A stretch of DNA of 64,000 bases from Levilactobacillus enshiensis (GCF_007115095.1 NZ_SULH01000001.1:227342-291341); one strand, 5' to 3'. Shown: positions 44,996 to 53,282, counted from the stretch's first letter. Numbers and translations are program-made. The notes: a model not told the origin generated them from the letters alone.

Positions 44996-45110
44996 TAGAG
45001 CTGATTTCCCTGTTGAATGCGCAGGGGGTCGCGATTTGCGCCTCCCTCACAGAGGCTAATTCTTTGCACTAAAGTAGATTGTTGGAGAGTAACTCATGAA
45101 TGAGAGTATA

Positions 45111-45148
45111 AAAAAATCCACGCTATAACTTTGCCGAGTTAGCGTGGA
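45111..45148 (-). terminator. leftward terminator
   Basis: TCCACGCTA...TAGCGTGGA stem with A7 on the plus strand, i.e. T7 on the minus strand. A transcript from the right (about 45,190) would end here after only some 75 nt. Confidence 0.7.
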
Positions 45149-45215
45149 CGTGAAAGAAGCATATTCGATTGCTTTTTCTGTACCCTCATTCTAACACAGA
45201 ATGGAGATTAATATA

Positions 45216-45476
45216 GTGGATTTAGAAGACGTTAGAGCCAATGTAATTGAGAGTCAGAACTTGAATTTTGCTCAGTTTGAAATGCTGGGGCAGTTAGAAA
45301 CCATTGTTGCTAGTTATGATCGGGGCGAATGCAGTGGCGATGATCTTGCCAGCGAATTTAGTAGGATGTTCAACAGCATTTATTGGCTTGGTGTGACCGT
45401 TAAAGGCGATTTAGAGAGCGTTGACCAACAGTTAGACACGTTGACGTGGCGCAATGCCAGAGGATTGAAGATATGA
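45216..45476 (+). CDS. hypothetical protein, 86 aa
   Basis: A helical acidic protein (LEDVRANVIESQNLNFAQFE; LDTLTWRNARGLKI). The first in-frame ATG (45201) is itself part of the ribosome binding site (ATGGAG); the GTG at 45216, 9 nt after GGAG, is the likely start. Small phage-type gene of unknown role, 16 nt before the replication-like gene. Confidence 0.65.
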   Translation: MDLEDVRANVIESQNLNFAQFEMLGQLETIVASYDRGECSGDDLASEFSRMFNSIYWLGVTVKGDLESVDQQLDTLTWRNARGLKI

Positions 45477-45492
45477 GCATAGGAGGTGAAAT

Positions 45493-45948
45493 ATGGCAGG
45501 AGTTGGTTGGTTTGCTATTCATCGTAAAATTTTGAAGTCAGAGGTCTATTTACATCCGGGAAAATTAAAGCTATGGATAACCTTATTATCAATGACGAGT
45601 TATAAGAAAAGCAGTTTTCCATTTAACGGAATCATGGTAAATCTACATTCAGGGCAGTTGGTAACCGGGAGAAATAAACTAGCCGAAATCTATAACTGGG
45701 GATCACCCCCCAAAGATCAGGTGACACCTAAAACCATTTGGTCATGGGTAAAGAGGTTTGAAGATATGGGGATGGTTTCGGTTAAGTCAAAGACCCGGTA
45801 CAGTATCATAACTATAACTAACTGGGAAGAGTATCAGAGCAAGCCGAAAGAGAAATCTGACTGGCAGCGTGAACCGGAAGATGAGGAACGACAAGGTGAA
45901 AATGAGGGTGCAGGCAATTGGAATGATTTTGACGAACCGCCCTTCTAA
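45493..45948 (+). CDS. DnaD-like replication initiation protein
   Basis: A 151-residue protein of the type at the start of phage replication modules: GWFAIHRKILKSEVYLHPGK then LKLWITLLSM, and a winged helix with GQLVTGRNKLAEIYNWG and TIWSWVKRFEDMGMVSVKSK. The C-terminus is acidic and disordered. The usual second (DnaD2) domain and a helicase loader are absent. A role in replicating the excised element is inferred. ATG 45493 follows AGGAGG. Confidence 0.75.
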   Translation: MAGVGWFAIHRKILKSEVYLHPGKLKLWITLLSMTSYKKSSFPFNGIMVNLHSGQLVTGRNKLAEIYNWGSPPKDQVTPKTIWSWVKRFEDMGMVSVKSKTRYSIITITNWEEYQSKPKEKSDWQREPEDEERQGENEGAGNWNDFDEPPF

Positions 45949-46681
45949 AACGTGCATCAGATTTGCCGCTGTTATTGCTTTAATGACGGGACTTCTAAGA
46001 TGTGCCTGTTTAGATAATGTTCAACTAAGGTGCATCGCCCTTCCATTGAGAGGTTCACATTCAATAAGGTTCTAAACAAGTAACTAAACAAGTCGAGCAT
46101 TTCAGAGGGAGTGTTGGCCTAAATTCAATAACGATTTGTTATCGAGTTAGATCAACGATAGTAACGAGAACGATGTATACAGTTGTCAACTTAACGGAAG
46201 GTAGGTGGCCAGTGGATGCAGACAATCACAGTAAAGGGAGGAGAACCTCTGAACCACTGGTTCTAAGAAAAAGAGAAAGGTTCCGCGCGAAAGAGAATGC
46301 TGAGTCGGTATATTACCGAGTGAGGTGTGTGCCTAGAACTACACAGCAAGTTAATGGCGAACCCAATAACGTTTTGTTATTGAGAATATGGCGTAGTGTA
46401 ACCCGCGGTACCATCCCAGTACCTCAGCCTATCTGATTGCGTAATTGAGAGTACTGTCTGTAGGGTGTAGTTGAGAGTACTCCCTTGAACGAACGTAACT
46501 AGAGCTACTGTCATTGCCATAAAAACAAGCGTAGTTCCAACTTTGAATCAACAGACCGAACAACAGAGGTAAGGAGTGCTGTAACGTGTGTCAGTTAAGG
46601 GAGATGGGTGGACACTTACCCACGCAACAACAGACTACTTAACAGATGGGCAACAGACCAATGAACGTATGGAACATGATA

Positions 46682-46709
46682 CCTCAGCTGTTAGCTGGGG
46701 CTTTGTTTT
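46682..46709 (+). terminator. intrinsic terminator inside the RNA region
   Basis: CCTCAGCT-gtt-AGCTGGGG, an 8-bp stem followed by CTTTGTTTT on the plus strand. Confidence 0.7.
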
Positions 46710-47110
46710 GGACGTGTGGTGACTACTTTCTGCTACCTTAACTGCATTGCATTAAAAGCCCTAGAATGTCGCGTTATGTGGGGATAAAATTTCAACTCTA
46801 ATGTTGATGGACAACCAGTGGCACAACTACCCCGGATTGCAGTTTGAACGCTAGTATGGCACTTATTAAGCGGGTATACCATCAATGACTTAACTACCTA
46901 CGGAGACGACATGCTAGCTTTCTCCACTTGTGGTGAATAGCTCTCTAAGTTTAACTTAGGGTGTCAGCTTCCAATACCTGATTAATAAGACAATTTCGCG
47001 GTCGAAAGGTTGGCTGCCGGAGTATCAAACTGCAATCCGCGATAAGTGGACAGGGGTGCATCCCCTATGAGTACCGGTGTAATAGGTATTGAAAGGTATG
47101 CCGTTAACTA

Positions 47111-47152
47111 AAGTGATACAGCAAGTGATACAGCAAGTGATACAGCAAGTGA
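47111..47152. repeat. tandem 12-bp repeat
   Basis: AAGTGATACAGC three and a half times in a row. It could be replication iterons or part of the folded RNA. Confidence 0.9.
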
Positions 47153-47705
47153 ACACTATCAGAACGCCTATAATCCCTCTGTATAGGTGACTAACAGAAC
47201 ACGTTAGGTATTAAGCAGAACAGCAACCGAACACCCACAACGGATACAGAAAGTTGTCCAGCGACTGTTCAGCAGTAATGGGGTGTGCTTAATTTTATGT
47301 AGATATTCTCAGTGTCAAGCGTTATGACAAACCATTAACAGGTTATCAATGCTGGTTAGACGGCGTTTATAGATGATAGGCGTGTGCGGTGTGACAATCT
47401 ACTGACAATCCAAGGAGCGACTGCTAACGCCGTTGTATAAGTATCTGCTATGAGTTGGTATGGGTAACGTGTCAAACGCGTTGGCGATGGTTACGCGTCC
47501 CCAATTTGGGTATACAGCTTATCTCGTTCCCTTGCTTAGTGCTAATCATGGTTGAATGTATCCAACGGCCAACGAAGGGCCATCAAAAGGCCAACAAGTG
47601 GCAAGCAAACTAATAATGAAACAAGTTGGTATATAAGACTTGGGGCCGGCTAATGATTGTTGAGTGGCAATCAGACGGCAATCAAGTGGCCAGCGTTTAT
47701 GGTAA

Positions 47706-47741
47706 TAAAAAAGGGATGCAACGAGTTAACGTCACATCTCT
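47706..47741 (-). terminator. leftward terminator
   Basis: On the minus strand GAGATG-tg-ACG...CGT-tg-CATCCC followed by T6. It would shield the RNA region from antisense transcription. Confidence 0.6.
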
Positions 47742-47840
47742 TGAAAAAAGCGTCCCAGAGCTGATATACCGAATGGTTTAATATCCTAACGGGAACTATT
47801 GTATCACGAATGATAGCATAAATGAATTGGAGGCAGAGCA

Positions 47841-48206
47841 ATGGCAGATAGCGGTATTGGTAGCCATGAATTGTTGAGTGAATATTTGGACGTTTCAGAA
47901 CGTTCGCAGTTTCTGAAATGGCAGCAGCGTAAATATAACCGTGAGGGAAACACGGTAGCAATGGAATCAGTGGCCAATGAATTGAGAGCTTGTCAGAAAC
48001 AGAATGATATGGCATTGTCACTGATAGGCTTGTTCAATGGTTATGAATCTACACTGCTAAGGTTACGGTATGTAGAGGGGATGAGCGTAAGAGAGATTGC
48101 AGACAGCTCAGAGCTTCCATACGGATATGATTGGATCAGTCATAAGCTTAGTGAGGAACGACGCTCGTTGGAGTTGTTAGACCGTTGGAAAGCGGCACAA
48201 GCATAA
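47841..48206 (+). CDS. sigma-70 region 4-like phage regulator
   Basis: A 121-residue protein. The C-terminal half is a sigma-like helix-turn-helix (LLRLRYVEGMSVREIADSSE then YGYDWISHKLSEERRSLELL), as in phage late-gene activators of the ArpU/RinA type. The N-terminal half is helical. ATG 47841 after GGAGG. As the last regular gene before the right end, it may control transcription of the end region; no structural genes follow. Confidence 0.8.
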   Translation: MADSGIGSHELLSEYLDVSERSQFLKWQQRKYNREGNTVAMESVANELRACQKQNDMALSLIGLFNGYESTLLRLRYVEGMSVREIADSSELPYGYDWISHKLSEERRSLELLDRWKAAQA

Positions 48207-48221
48207 GAGGTAGCAGGCATA

Positions 48222-48260
48222 GGCCGTATACAGTTCAGAGAGGCTGTGTGTGGCCTTTTT
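48222..48260 (+). terminator. intrinsic terminator
   Basis: GGCCGTATACAG...CTGTGTGTGGCC stem then TTTTT, after the sigma-like gene. Confidence 0.85.
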
Positions 48261-48760
48261 GATTTGGGTATGATTATTTACCCCCGCCCGGTCATTAGCA
48301 CGCTTAGAGCGCACACATTACCGTTGTCTTGTATCACAGCAGTATTTTTGAAAGCTTTTAGGGGTGGGGGTGAGTGAAGGCCAGTTGGCATTGGAAATAG
48401 TCGGGAATGCCGGTAATAGCAGGTAGGCGGCTACCCACGCCTGGCTAATGATTTACGGCGATTGTACCGGATTAGTATACTTTTTAGACGTGGTTGAAGG
48501 TGCATCCCCATGCGTGGAATTTACTTGGGAATACTGAGGATATAACCCTTGCAATTGCCAATGTATTTATGCACTGTGATAACTGATAAATACTTACATG
48601 AAAGGGTTTATATGGTCATTTAAGGCATACGAAAAAGGTGCAACTTGTCAATTTAGGGGTGCACCTAAAGTTGCAGCTATTTTGGGATGGTTCTTTTGGC
48701 TAAGAGAACTGAAACGACAGTCCAGCTTTCGGACGTTTGTACCACTTTCACTGCAAAGCA
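48261..48760. other. non-coding right-end segment with hairpins
   Basis: About 500 bp without a supported gene. It holds a G-rich run (48,361-48,372), a GGCGGCTACCCACGCC-type inverted repeat and a strong composite hairpin at 48,639-48,675 (TGCAACT, TTTAGG, CCTAAA, AGTTGCA). Packaging or origin sites are possible; nothing proves it. Confidence 0.4.
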
Positions 48761-48789
48761 TTGCAATCTTAATTGCCATACCTGATAAT
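48761..48789 (+). promoter_or_regulatory. promoter of Fst-type toxin RNA
   Basis: TTGCAA, 17-bp spacer, GATAAT. Transcription would start near 48,796, about 42 nt before the toxin ATG, with a 5' stem GTTGC/GCAAC that can mask the ribosome binding site. Confidence 0.7.
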
Positions 48790-48837
48790 AGAGAAGTTGC
48801 CTAACCCACACTAGCAACAGTGGGGAGGTGAGTCCTT

Positions 48838-48924
48838 ATGATTCAAACTTTTTTTGCGCCACTTGTTGTTGGCATCCTAGTCGCCTTGTTTACGGACTGG
48901 TTAGACCGTAGGCGGCACAGGTAG
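48838..48924 (+). CDS. Fst/Lpt-family type I toxin, 28 aa
   Basis: MIQTFFAPLVVGILVALFTD then WLDRRRHR. The family pattern is a short N-terminus, APxxVGxxxxLF membrane helix, W-L, and a charged tail, all present here. Fst toxins disturb the membrane when the antisense RNA is lost, which stabilises plasmids and islands. Strong GGGGAGG site 9 nt upstream. It lies next to the right attachment site, inside a full par-like locus with shared bidirectional terminator and direct repeats. Confidence 0.85.
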   Translation: MIQTFFAPLVVGILVALFTDWLDRRRHR

Positions 48925-48974
48925 TTTTAGGTAACTACTAACCCACCCGTTTATTGTGCTATACATAGACGTAT

Positions 48975-49012
48975 AAAAAAGGCCCTGACTACTTGCGATA
49001 GTCGGGGCCTTT
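48975..49012. terminator. bidirectional terminator shared by toxin and antitoxin RNAs
   Basis: AAAGGCCC-x-GACTA-cttgcga-TAGTC-x-GGGCCTTT between the convergent transcripts. Confidence 0.9.
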
Positions 49013-49062
49013 GGTGAGTCCAATGATACAAACTTTTTTTGTACTGTCAGTATAACATAATA
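48975..49062 (-). ncRNA. antisense antitoxin RNA of the Fst locus
   Basis: A minus-strand RNA expected to start near 49,050 after TATACT (49,046-49,051 region, minus strand) and to end at the shared terminator. Its 5' part contains the complement of GGTGAGTCCAATGATACAAA (49,013-49,032), a direct repeat of the toxin translation start (GGTGAGTCCTTATGATTCAA, 48,828-48,847), so it can pair with the toxin mRNA there and at the terminator. Confidence 0.65.
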
Positions 49063-49159
49063 TATGCCAGCTGGCATATACGACACTTTCAGAGAAAAAA
49101 ACTGCTAGCCAATTAAGCTAACAGTTCCCACCGCCCTTGCATGATGATTCTTGTGTGCC

Positions 49160-49203
49160 GGTTACCAAAAAGGTTACCATCGGTTACCATATTGTGGTTA
49201 CCA
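49160..49203. repeat. integrase arm-type sites, right end
   Basis: Four GGTTACCA copies (49160, 49172, 49182, 49196), the same motif as at 41158-41178. Confidence 0.7.
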
Positions 49204-49279
49204 GTGAAAATTGATAAATTCAAGAATGCCTTAACACCGGTGCTTATGAGCTGTATTCTAATCTCTGAAACCTTATCAA

Positions 49280-49352
49280 TGGACCCTACCGGATTTGAAC
49301 CGACGACCTCCTGCATGCGAAGCAGGCGCTCTCCCAACTGAGCTAAGGGCCC
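49280..49352 (-). tRNA. tRNA-Ala (CGC anticodon)
   Basis: A complete 73-nt cloverleaf on the minus strand: acceptor GGGCCCT/AGGGTCC with the G3-U70 pair that marks alanine tRNA, D arm AGCTCAGTTGGGAGAGC, anticodon arm CCTGC-TTCGCAT-GCAGG, T arm with GGTTCAAATCC. CCA is not encoded. Its 3' end is the integration site of the element. Confidence 0.95.
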
Positions 49353-49412
49353 GAAACCTACCCATTAATTATAGCACGTTCCTACAAAATGTTAATGGGT
49401 AAGTTGGTTGGC

Positions 49413-50633
49413 TTACGAACGACGTTTGCTGTGAATCAGGTGTTGCCAGATACTTTCGCTGTCTGTTTGGAGCATGAGCCGTTGGTACTGGCGGCCAATG
49501 TAGAGGGCGAATAGGCCAATTGCTGCTAGCAGAATCACCAATGACCCAATCTGTTCGCCCCAACCGGCCGTGCCATTGATGATACGCATCGGCATAAAGT
49601 ATGACGAGAAGAAGGGCACGTAGGACAAAATCTTCACGATCACAGCGTCCAAATTGTTTTGGAAGGGGATGGCAATGAAGAAGCCGGCCATGCTTAACAT
49701 GACGACTGGTTGGGCAGCCTTGGAGGCGTCCTCGGCTTTCGCCACCAGTGCGCCACTATAAGCGGCTAGAATCGTGTAAATGACGACACCTAGCAGAACG
49801 TAGAGCAGGTTTAGATTAAATAGATTGTGGAAGATTCCCTTTACTAAGTCTTGATTGGCCAGCACTAGTTTTTTAATACCCGAGTTTTGCATAGCGATAG
49901 TATAGCCCAGCCAACCACCGAGAATATAGATGACGATTTGCGTCACGATGACCAGCAGGATTCCCATGACTTTGCCGACGAAGTAGCTGATTGCCGTGGT
50001 ACTCGAGAAAATGATTTCCATAATCTTGGTCCCCTTGTCTGAGGCAATCTCTTGTGCCGTGATCGAGGAGTAGGTGATTAAGATAATGTAGATCATGGTA
50101 ATGAGTACCCAAAAGGAGATGAGTTTGACAGAGTTACTGGTTCCAGTCTTGGCCGCAATGTGCTGCTTAAGGACCGGTGTCTGGGCGAGTGCACGTTGCT
50201 GCTTGGGCGTTAGTTTGGCTGTCTGGTAATTTTTGAGCTGTTGATATTGCACCAAAAAGTTTTGAACTTGCGCCTTGAGGCCACTGTTCATGGCGGTACT
50301 ACCGTGGTAGTCACCGCGAAGTTGGGCGCCGCTGGCCTCCAAGGTGAGGTAGCCAGCAAGATGGTTGGCCTTCATCGCCTTTTTAGCTTTGGCCGTGGTG
50401 GTGATCTTGGAATTGATTCCTGATTTATGCTGCTGGAGGTAGCTCTTACGCAGCACTGCTGAGTCACTGATGACGGCGACCTGACGACTACTGCTACTGC
50501 TGTTGGCACTGATGTAGCTAATACCTACAGTCAAGGCAATCATCAGGAACGGTCCCAGTACCATGAACAGGAAACTCCAGGATTTGATTTGCCGCAAGTA
50601 GGTTTCAAAAGTAACGATCCAAGTCTTAGACAT
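49413..50633 (-). CDS. ABC-2 type permease, NatB-like
   Basis: A 406-residue ABC exporter permease: one N-terminal helix (LFMVLGPFLMIALTVGISYI), a large extracytoplasmic domain (about 40-175), then five or six helices (ISFWVLITMIYIILITYSSI; MEIIFSSTTAISYFVGKVMG). EIASDKGTKIMEIIFSS is the typical NatB/YhaP segment. The substrate (sodium, drug or peptide) is not evident. Overlaps the ATPase gene by 8 nt. ATG 50633 is preferred; a GTG at 50642 is in frame. Confidence 0.88.
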   Translation of the reverse strand: MSKTWIVTFETYLRQIKSWSFLFMVLGPFLMIALTVGISYISANSSSSSRQVAVISDSAVLRKSYLQQHKSGINSKITTTAKAKKAMKANHLAGYLTLEASGAQLRGDYHGSTAMNSGLKAQVQNFLVQYQQLKNYQTAKLTPKQQRALAQTPVLKQHIAAKTGTSNSVKLISFWVLITMIYIILITYSSITAQEIASDKGTKIMEIIFSSTTAISYFVGKVMGILLVIVTQIVIYILGGWLGYTIAMQNSGIKKLVLANQDLVKGIFHNLFNLNLLYVLLGVVIYTILAAYSGALVAKAEDASKAAQPVVMLSMAGFFIAIPFQNNLDAVIVKILSYVPFFSSYFMPMRIINGTAGWGEQIGSLVILLAAIGLFALYIGRQYQRLMLQTDSESIWQHLIHSKRRS

Positions 50634-51522
50634 GGGCTTCACCCACTTTCAAACGGAAGATTTCATCCAGGGTCGGCGGCTGTTGGCTGAATTCTTCGAT
50701 GTAGTGACCCTGAGTGAGGGCATCGAAAATGGCCGGACCGGCACTGGCATCGGTCAAATGAAGAACGTAACGGTGCTGGTGACGAGCAGTCACCCGACCA
50801 ACACCAGGCAAGGTTTGGAGGCGTTCCGTCGACCAATCGGTAGTGACGAAGAGCTCTGTTTTTCCAAATTGGTCACGCACGTCGTCGAGGCTACCGTGGA
50901 GGACCACGTCACCCTTACGCAGCATCACGAGTTGGTCGCACAATGCTGTGACGTGCTCCATGTCGTGGCTGGAGAAAATAATGGCGGCGCCACGATCCTT
51001 GGCTGCGAGCACGGCCTGTTTTAAGAGGTCGGCGTTGACGGGATCGAGACCGCTAAATGGTTCGTCCAGGATTAGCAGGTCAGGCTGATGAATCAGGGTA
51101 CAGATGAGTTGGACCTTTTGCTGATTTCCTTTAGAAAGGTCATTGATCTTACTTTTCCGAGTGCCCTTAACGGCAAAACGTTCCAGCCAATCGTCTATCT
51201 GGGGGCGAATGACTTTCGCCGGTTGCCCCTTTAGGCGGGCTAAATAAATAATCTGCTGTTCAATGGTCAATTTTGTCATCAGGCTACGTTCTTCAGGCAG
51301 ATACCCGATATGGTCAAAATCAGCGGCAGATAGGGTGTGTCCCTGCCACTGAATGCGGCCACCGTAGTCGATAAAATTTAAAATACTGTGGAAGGTCGTG
51401 GACTTACCAGCCCCATTTTGGCCGATCAAGCCCATAATCTGGCCATTAGGCACGTCAAAACTAACATCATTTAGCGCCTTAACGGGGCCAAATGCCTTAC
51501 TGATATGCTGAATGCTTAGCAT
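50626..51522 (-). CDS. ABC transporter ATPase, NatA-like
   Basis: A 298-residue ATPase: Walker A GQNGAGKST, Q loop IGYLPEERSLMTKL, signature DLSKGNQQKVQLICTL (the SKGNQQK variant typical of NatA/YhaQ), Walker B LLILDEPFSGLDP, switch His IFSSHDMEHV. The C-terminal 80 residues are the regulatory domain of this group. ATG 51522 after AGGAG. Works with the permease encoded directly downstream. Confidence 0.92.
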   Translation of the reverse strand: MLSIQHISKAFGPVKALNDVSFDVPNGQIMGLIGQNGAGKSTTFHSILNFIDYGGRIQWQGHTLSAADFDHIGYLPEERSLMTKLTIEQQIIYLARLKGQPAKVIRPQIDDWLERFAVKGTRKSKINDLSKGNQQKVQLICTLIHQPDLLILDEPFSGLDPVNADLLKQAVLAAKDRGAAIIFSSHDMEHVTALCDQLVMLRKGDVVLHGSLDDVRDQFGKTELFVTTDWSTERLQTLPGVGRVTARHQHRYVLHLTDASAGPAIFDALTQGHYIEEFSQQPPTLDEIFRLKVGEAHV

Positions 51523-51689
51523 GGCAAATCTCCTATCACGTTAATATCCTCATTATACGTGAACCGAGGTGTGAAACTAAAGCTACCGGGGCACTTTGTA
51601 AGGTTAATGTCATCTTTAAGGCTAGGTTTGGTCGTGCTATGAGAAAGTTACCAAATACGGGCCATACCAGTTCTAGCAACAACCGTGGA

Positions 51690-51770
51690 CCTAAGACTTG
51701 GCAACATAGTGGTTGTGTCACCTGACCGGCTGGCAGATATGAGCTGGAAACGGTGCAAACACTTGGCTGG
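51690..51770. repeat. truncated family R repeat
   Basis: Only the 5' arm (CCTGACCGGCTGGCAGATAT then GAGCTGGAA-CGGTGC) is left; no right arm. It lies in the 330-bp gap between the ABC genes and the permease. Confidence 0.7.
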
Positions 51771-51851
51771 CACCTGAATTTTAGTTTTTAGTTACGGAAG
51801 ACGAAAACTACCGGTCAAGGCAAAGGGGCCTGATCGGTAGTCGGATTATTT

Positions 51852-53228
51852 TTAATTCTTAGATTGTGTTTGGGCGTCACTGTTGACCTGTGCTTGGACC
51901 TGGCTAGTCCCACGACGCGGCCGCATATTGAAGACGATATTGAGGAGTACGGCGGAGAAGCTGCCAATGACGACCCCGTTATTCATCACGATTTGAACGG
52001 ACTGAGGCAGGGCTTGGAAAATCTGAGGGTAGACCGTCACCCCTAAACCCAGGCCGATGGAGATGGCGGAAACTAACAGATTGTTGTTGTCCTTGAAGTC
52101 GACCTGTTGGAGCATTCGAATGCCTTGAACGCCGACCATCCCGAACATGACAATCATGGCACCACCTAAGACGGCGTTGGGGATGACCGTGGCCAGTGCC
52201 CCAATTTTTGGCAACAGTCCCAGCAGCATTAAGAACAGCGCCGAGAAATAGAGAGGCTTGCGCGTCTTCACTCCGGAAAGCTGAACGACCCCAACGTTTT
52301 CGGAGAAGGTGGAGTAGGGGAACGTGTTGAACAGGCCGCCTAAAATTACGGCGATGCCCTCTGCTCGGTAGCCGCGTTTCAAATCCTGGGCTTCAATCTT
52401 GTGGCCGGTAATTTCTCCTAGGGCGAAGAAGACCCCGGTCGACTCGACCATGGTGGTCAGTGAGACCAGAATCATGGTCAGAATGGACGACCATTCAAAT
52501 TTGGGCGTGCCAAAGTAGAAGAATTGGGGCAGATGAAACCAGCTGGCCTGGCCAACGGCTTTTAACGAAACCATGCCCAGCGCACTAGCAATCAGTGTGC
52601 CAATCAAAATACCGGCTAGAATGGCCAGCGACTTCAAGAAGCCCTTGGCAAAGGCGTTGAGACCGAGAATGATACCCATGGTCAAGAATCCCACCAGCAG
52701 CATTTTGGGATCGCCGAAATTCTTCGCCGTTGCGTCACCACCGCCGAGATCCTGAAAACCGACGGGAATCAGGGTGAACCCAATAATCGTGATGAGCGAC
52801 CCGGTCACGACTGGTGGGAAGAAGTGTTTGATCTTCGAGAACCAGCCAGAGATGAGAAAAACAAAGATTCCGGCACTAATAATGGCGCCGTACATGACGC
52901 CGACTCCGTATTGATTTCCGATAGCACTCAGCGGGGTCACCGCCTGGACGGCACACCCAAGAACGACGGGCAGACCGATGCCAGTCAGCGGGGTCCGTTT
53001 CAACTGTAGCAGGGTGGCAACCCCACACATAAAGATATCCGCACTGATCAAGTAGGCCATCTGCATGGCGTTAAAATGAAGAGCGCCCCCAATCAGTAAG
53101 GGGACAATGACATCACCAGAATACATGGCTAATAAATGCTGAAACCCGAGAATGGCCGCACGCCACATGGAAAGTGACGGCGTGTTATCTGATGATGAAG
53201 CTGATGTTGCGGACTTTGTGGACTGCAA
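51852..53228 (-). CDS. pbuX: NCS2 xanthine/guanine permease, PbuX-like
   Basis: A 458-residue nucleobase:cation symporter with 12-14 helices: ILGFQHLLAMYSGDVIVPLL opening, LTTMVESTGVFFALGEITG, and the NAT signature region FSENVGVVQLSGVKTRK. Directly under a guanine-type riboswitch, so the substrate is probably xanthine or guanine. The frame is open to 53285, but that part lies inside the terminator. TTG 53228, 8 nt after GAAGGAGG, is the realistic start. Confidence 0.9.
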   Translation of the reverse strand: MQSTKSATSASSSDNTPSLSMWRAAILGFQHLLAMYSGDVIVPLLIGGALHFNAMQMAYLISADIFMCGVATLLQLKRTPLTGIGLPVVLGCAVQAVTPLSAIGNQYGVGVMYGAIISAGIFVFLISGWFSKIKHFFPPVVTGSLITIIGFTLIPVGFQDLGGGDATAKNFGDPKMLLVGFLTMGIILGLNAFAKGFLKSLAILAGILIGTLIASALGMVSLKAVGQASWFHLPQFFYFGTPKFEWSSILTMILVSLTTMVESTGVFFALGEITGHKIEAQDLKRGYRAEGIAVILGGLFNTFPYSTFSENVGVVQLSGVKTRKPLYFSALFLMLLGLLPKIGALATVIPNAVLGGAMIVMFGMVGVQGIRMLQQVDFKDNNNLLVSAISIGLGLGVTVYPQIFQALPQSVQIVMNNGVVIGSFSAVLLNIVFNMRPRRGTSQVQAQVNSDAQTQSKN

Positions 53229-53282
53229 GAAAAGGTCCTCCTTCTCGTGATGTCCATACGCCGCCAAGGTCATTTTTGAAAA

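Larger units (their letters stand above)
46030..47705 (+). ncRNA. candidate large ornate non-coding RNA region (GOLLD/ROOL-like)
   Basis: About 1.7 kb with no credible gene yet saturated with hairpins and long-range complementarity. Examples: CCAGTGG/CCACTGG (46209/46254), CGGTA-tat-TACCG (46306), CAATAAC/GTTATTG (46364), a perfect 15-bp pair at 46833-46847 with 47025-47039, CAATACCT+ATTA (46972-46984) with 47080-47091, a three-way junction closed by ACACCC/GGGTGT (47231/47281), and ACGGCGTT/AACGCCGT (47360/47426). A rightward terminator at 46682 may split it into two RNAs. GOLLD and ROOL are large structured RNAs known from Lactobacillales prophages; size and setting fit, but the family is my inference. 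Strand is inferred from the terminator and neighbouring genes. Confidence 0.6.

Noticed and set aside
46173..46436. 87-codon plus-strand frame in the RNA region
   Set aside because: Overlaps several strong stems, no ribosome binding site, Arg-rich non-globular translation.
45950..47840. CRISPR array as an explanation for the repeat-rich non-coding stretch
   Set aside because: Only a contiguous 12-bp tandem repeat without spacers is present; no cas genes in the window.
48598..48804. 68-codon plus-strand frame before the toxin gene
   Set aside because: No ribosome binding site; it overlaps the composite hairpin and the toxin promoter.
41056..49352. Full prophage
   Set aside because: No terminase, portal, capsid, tail, holin or lysin genes; size about 8 kb.
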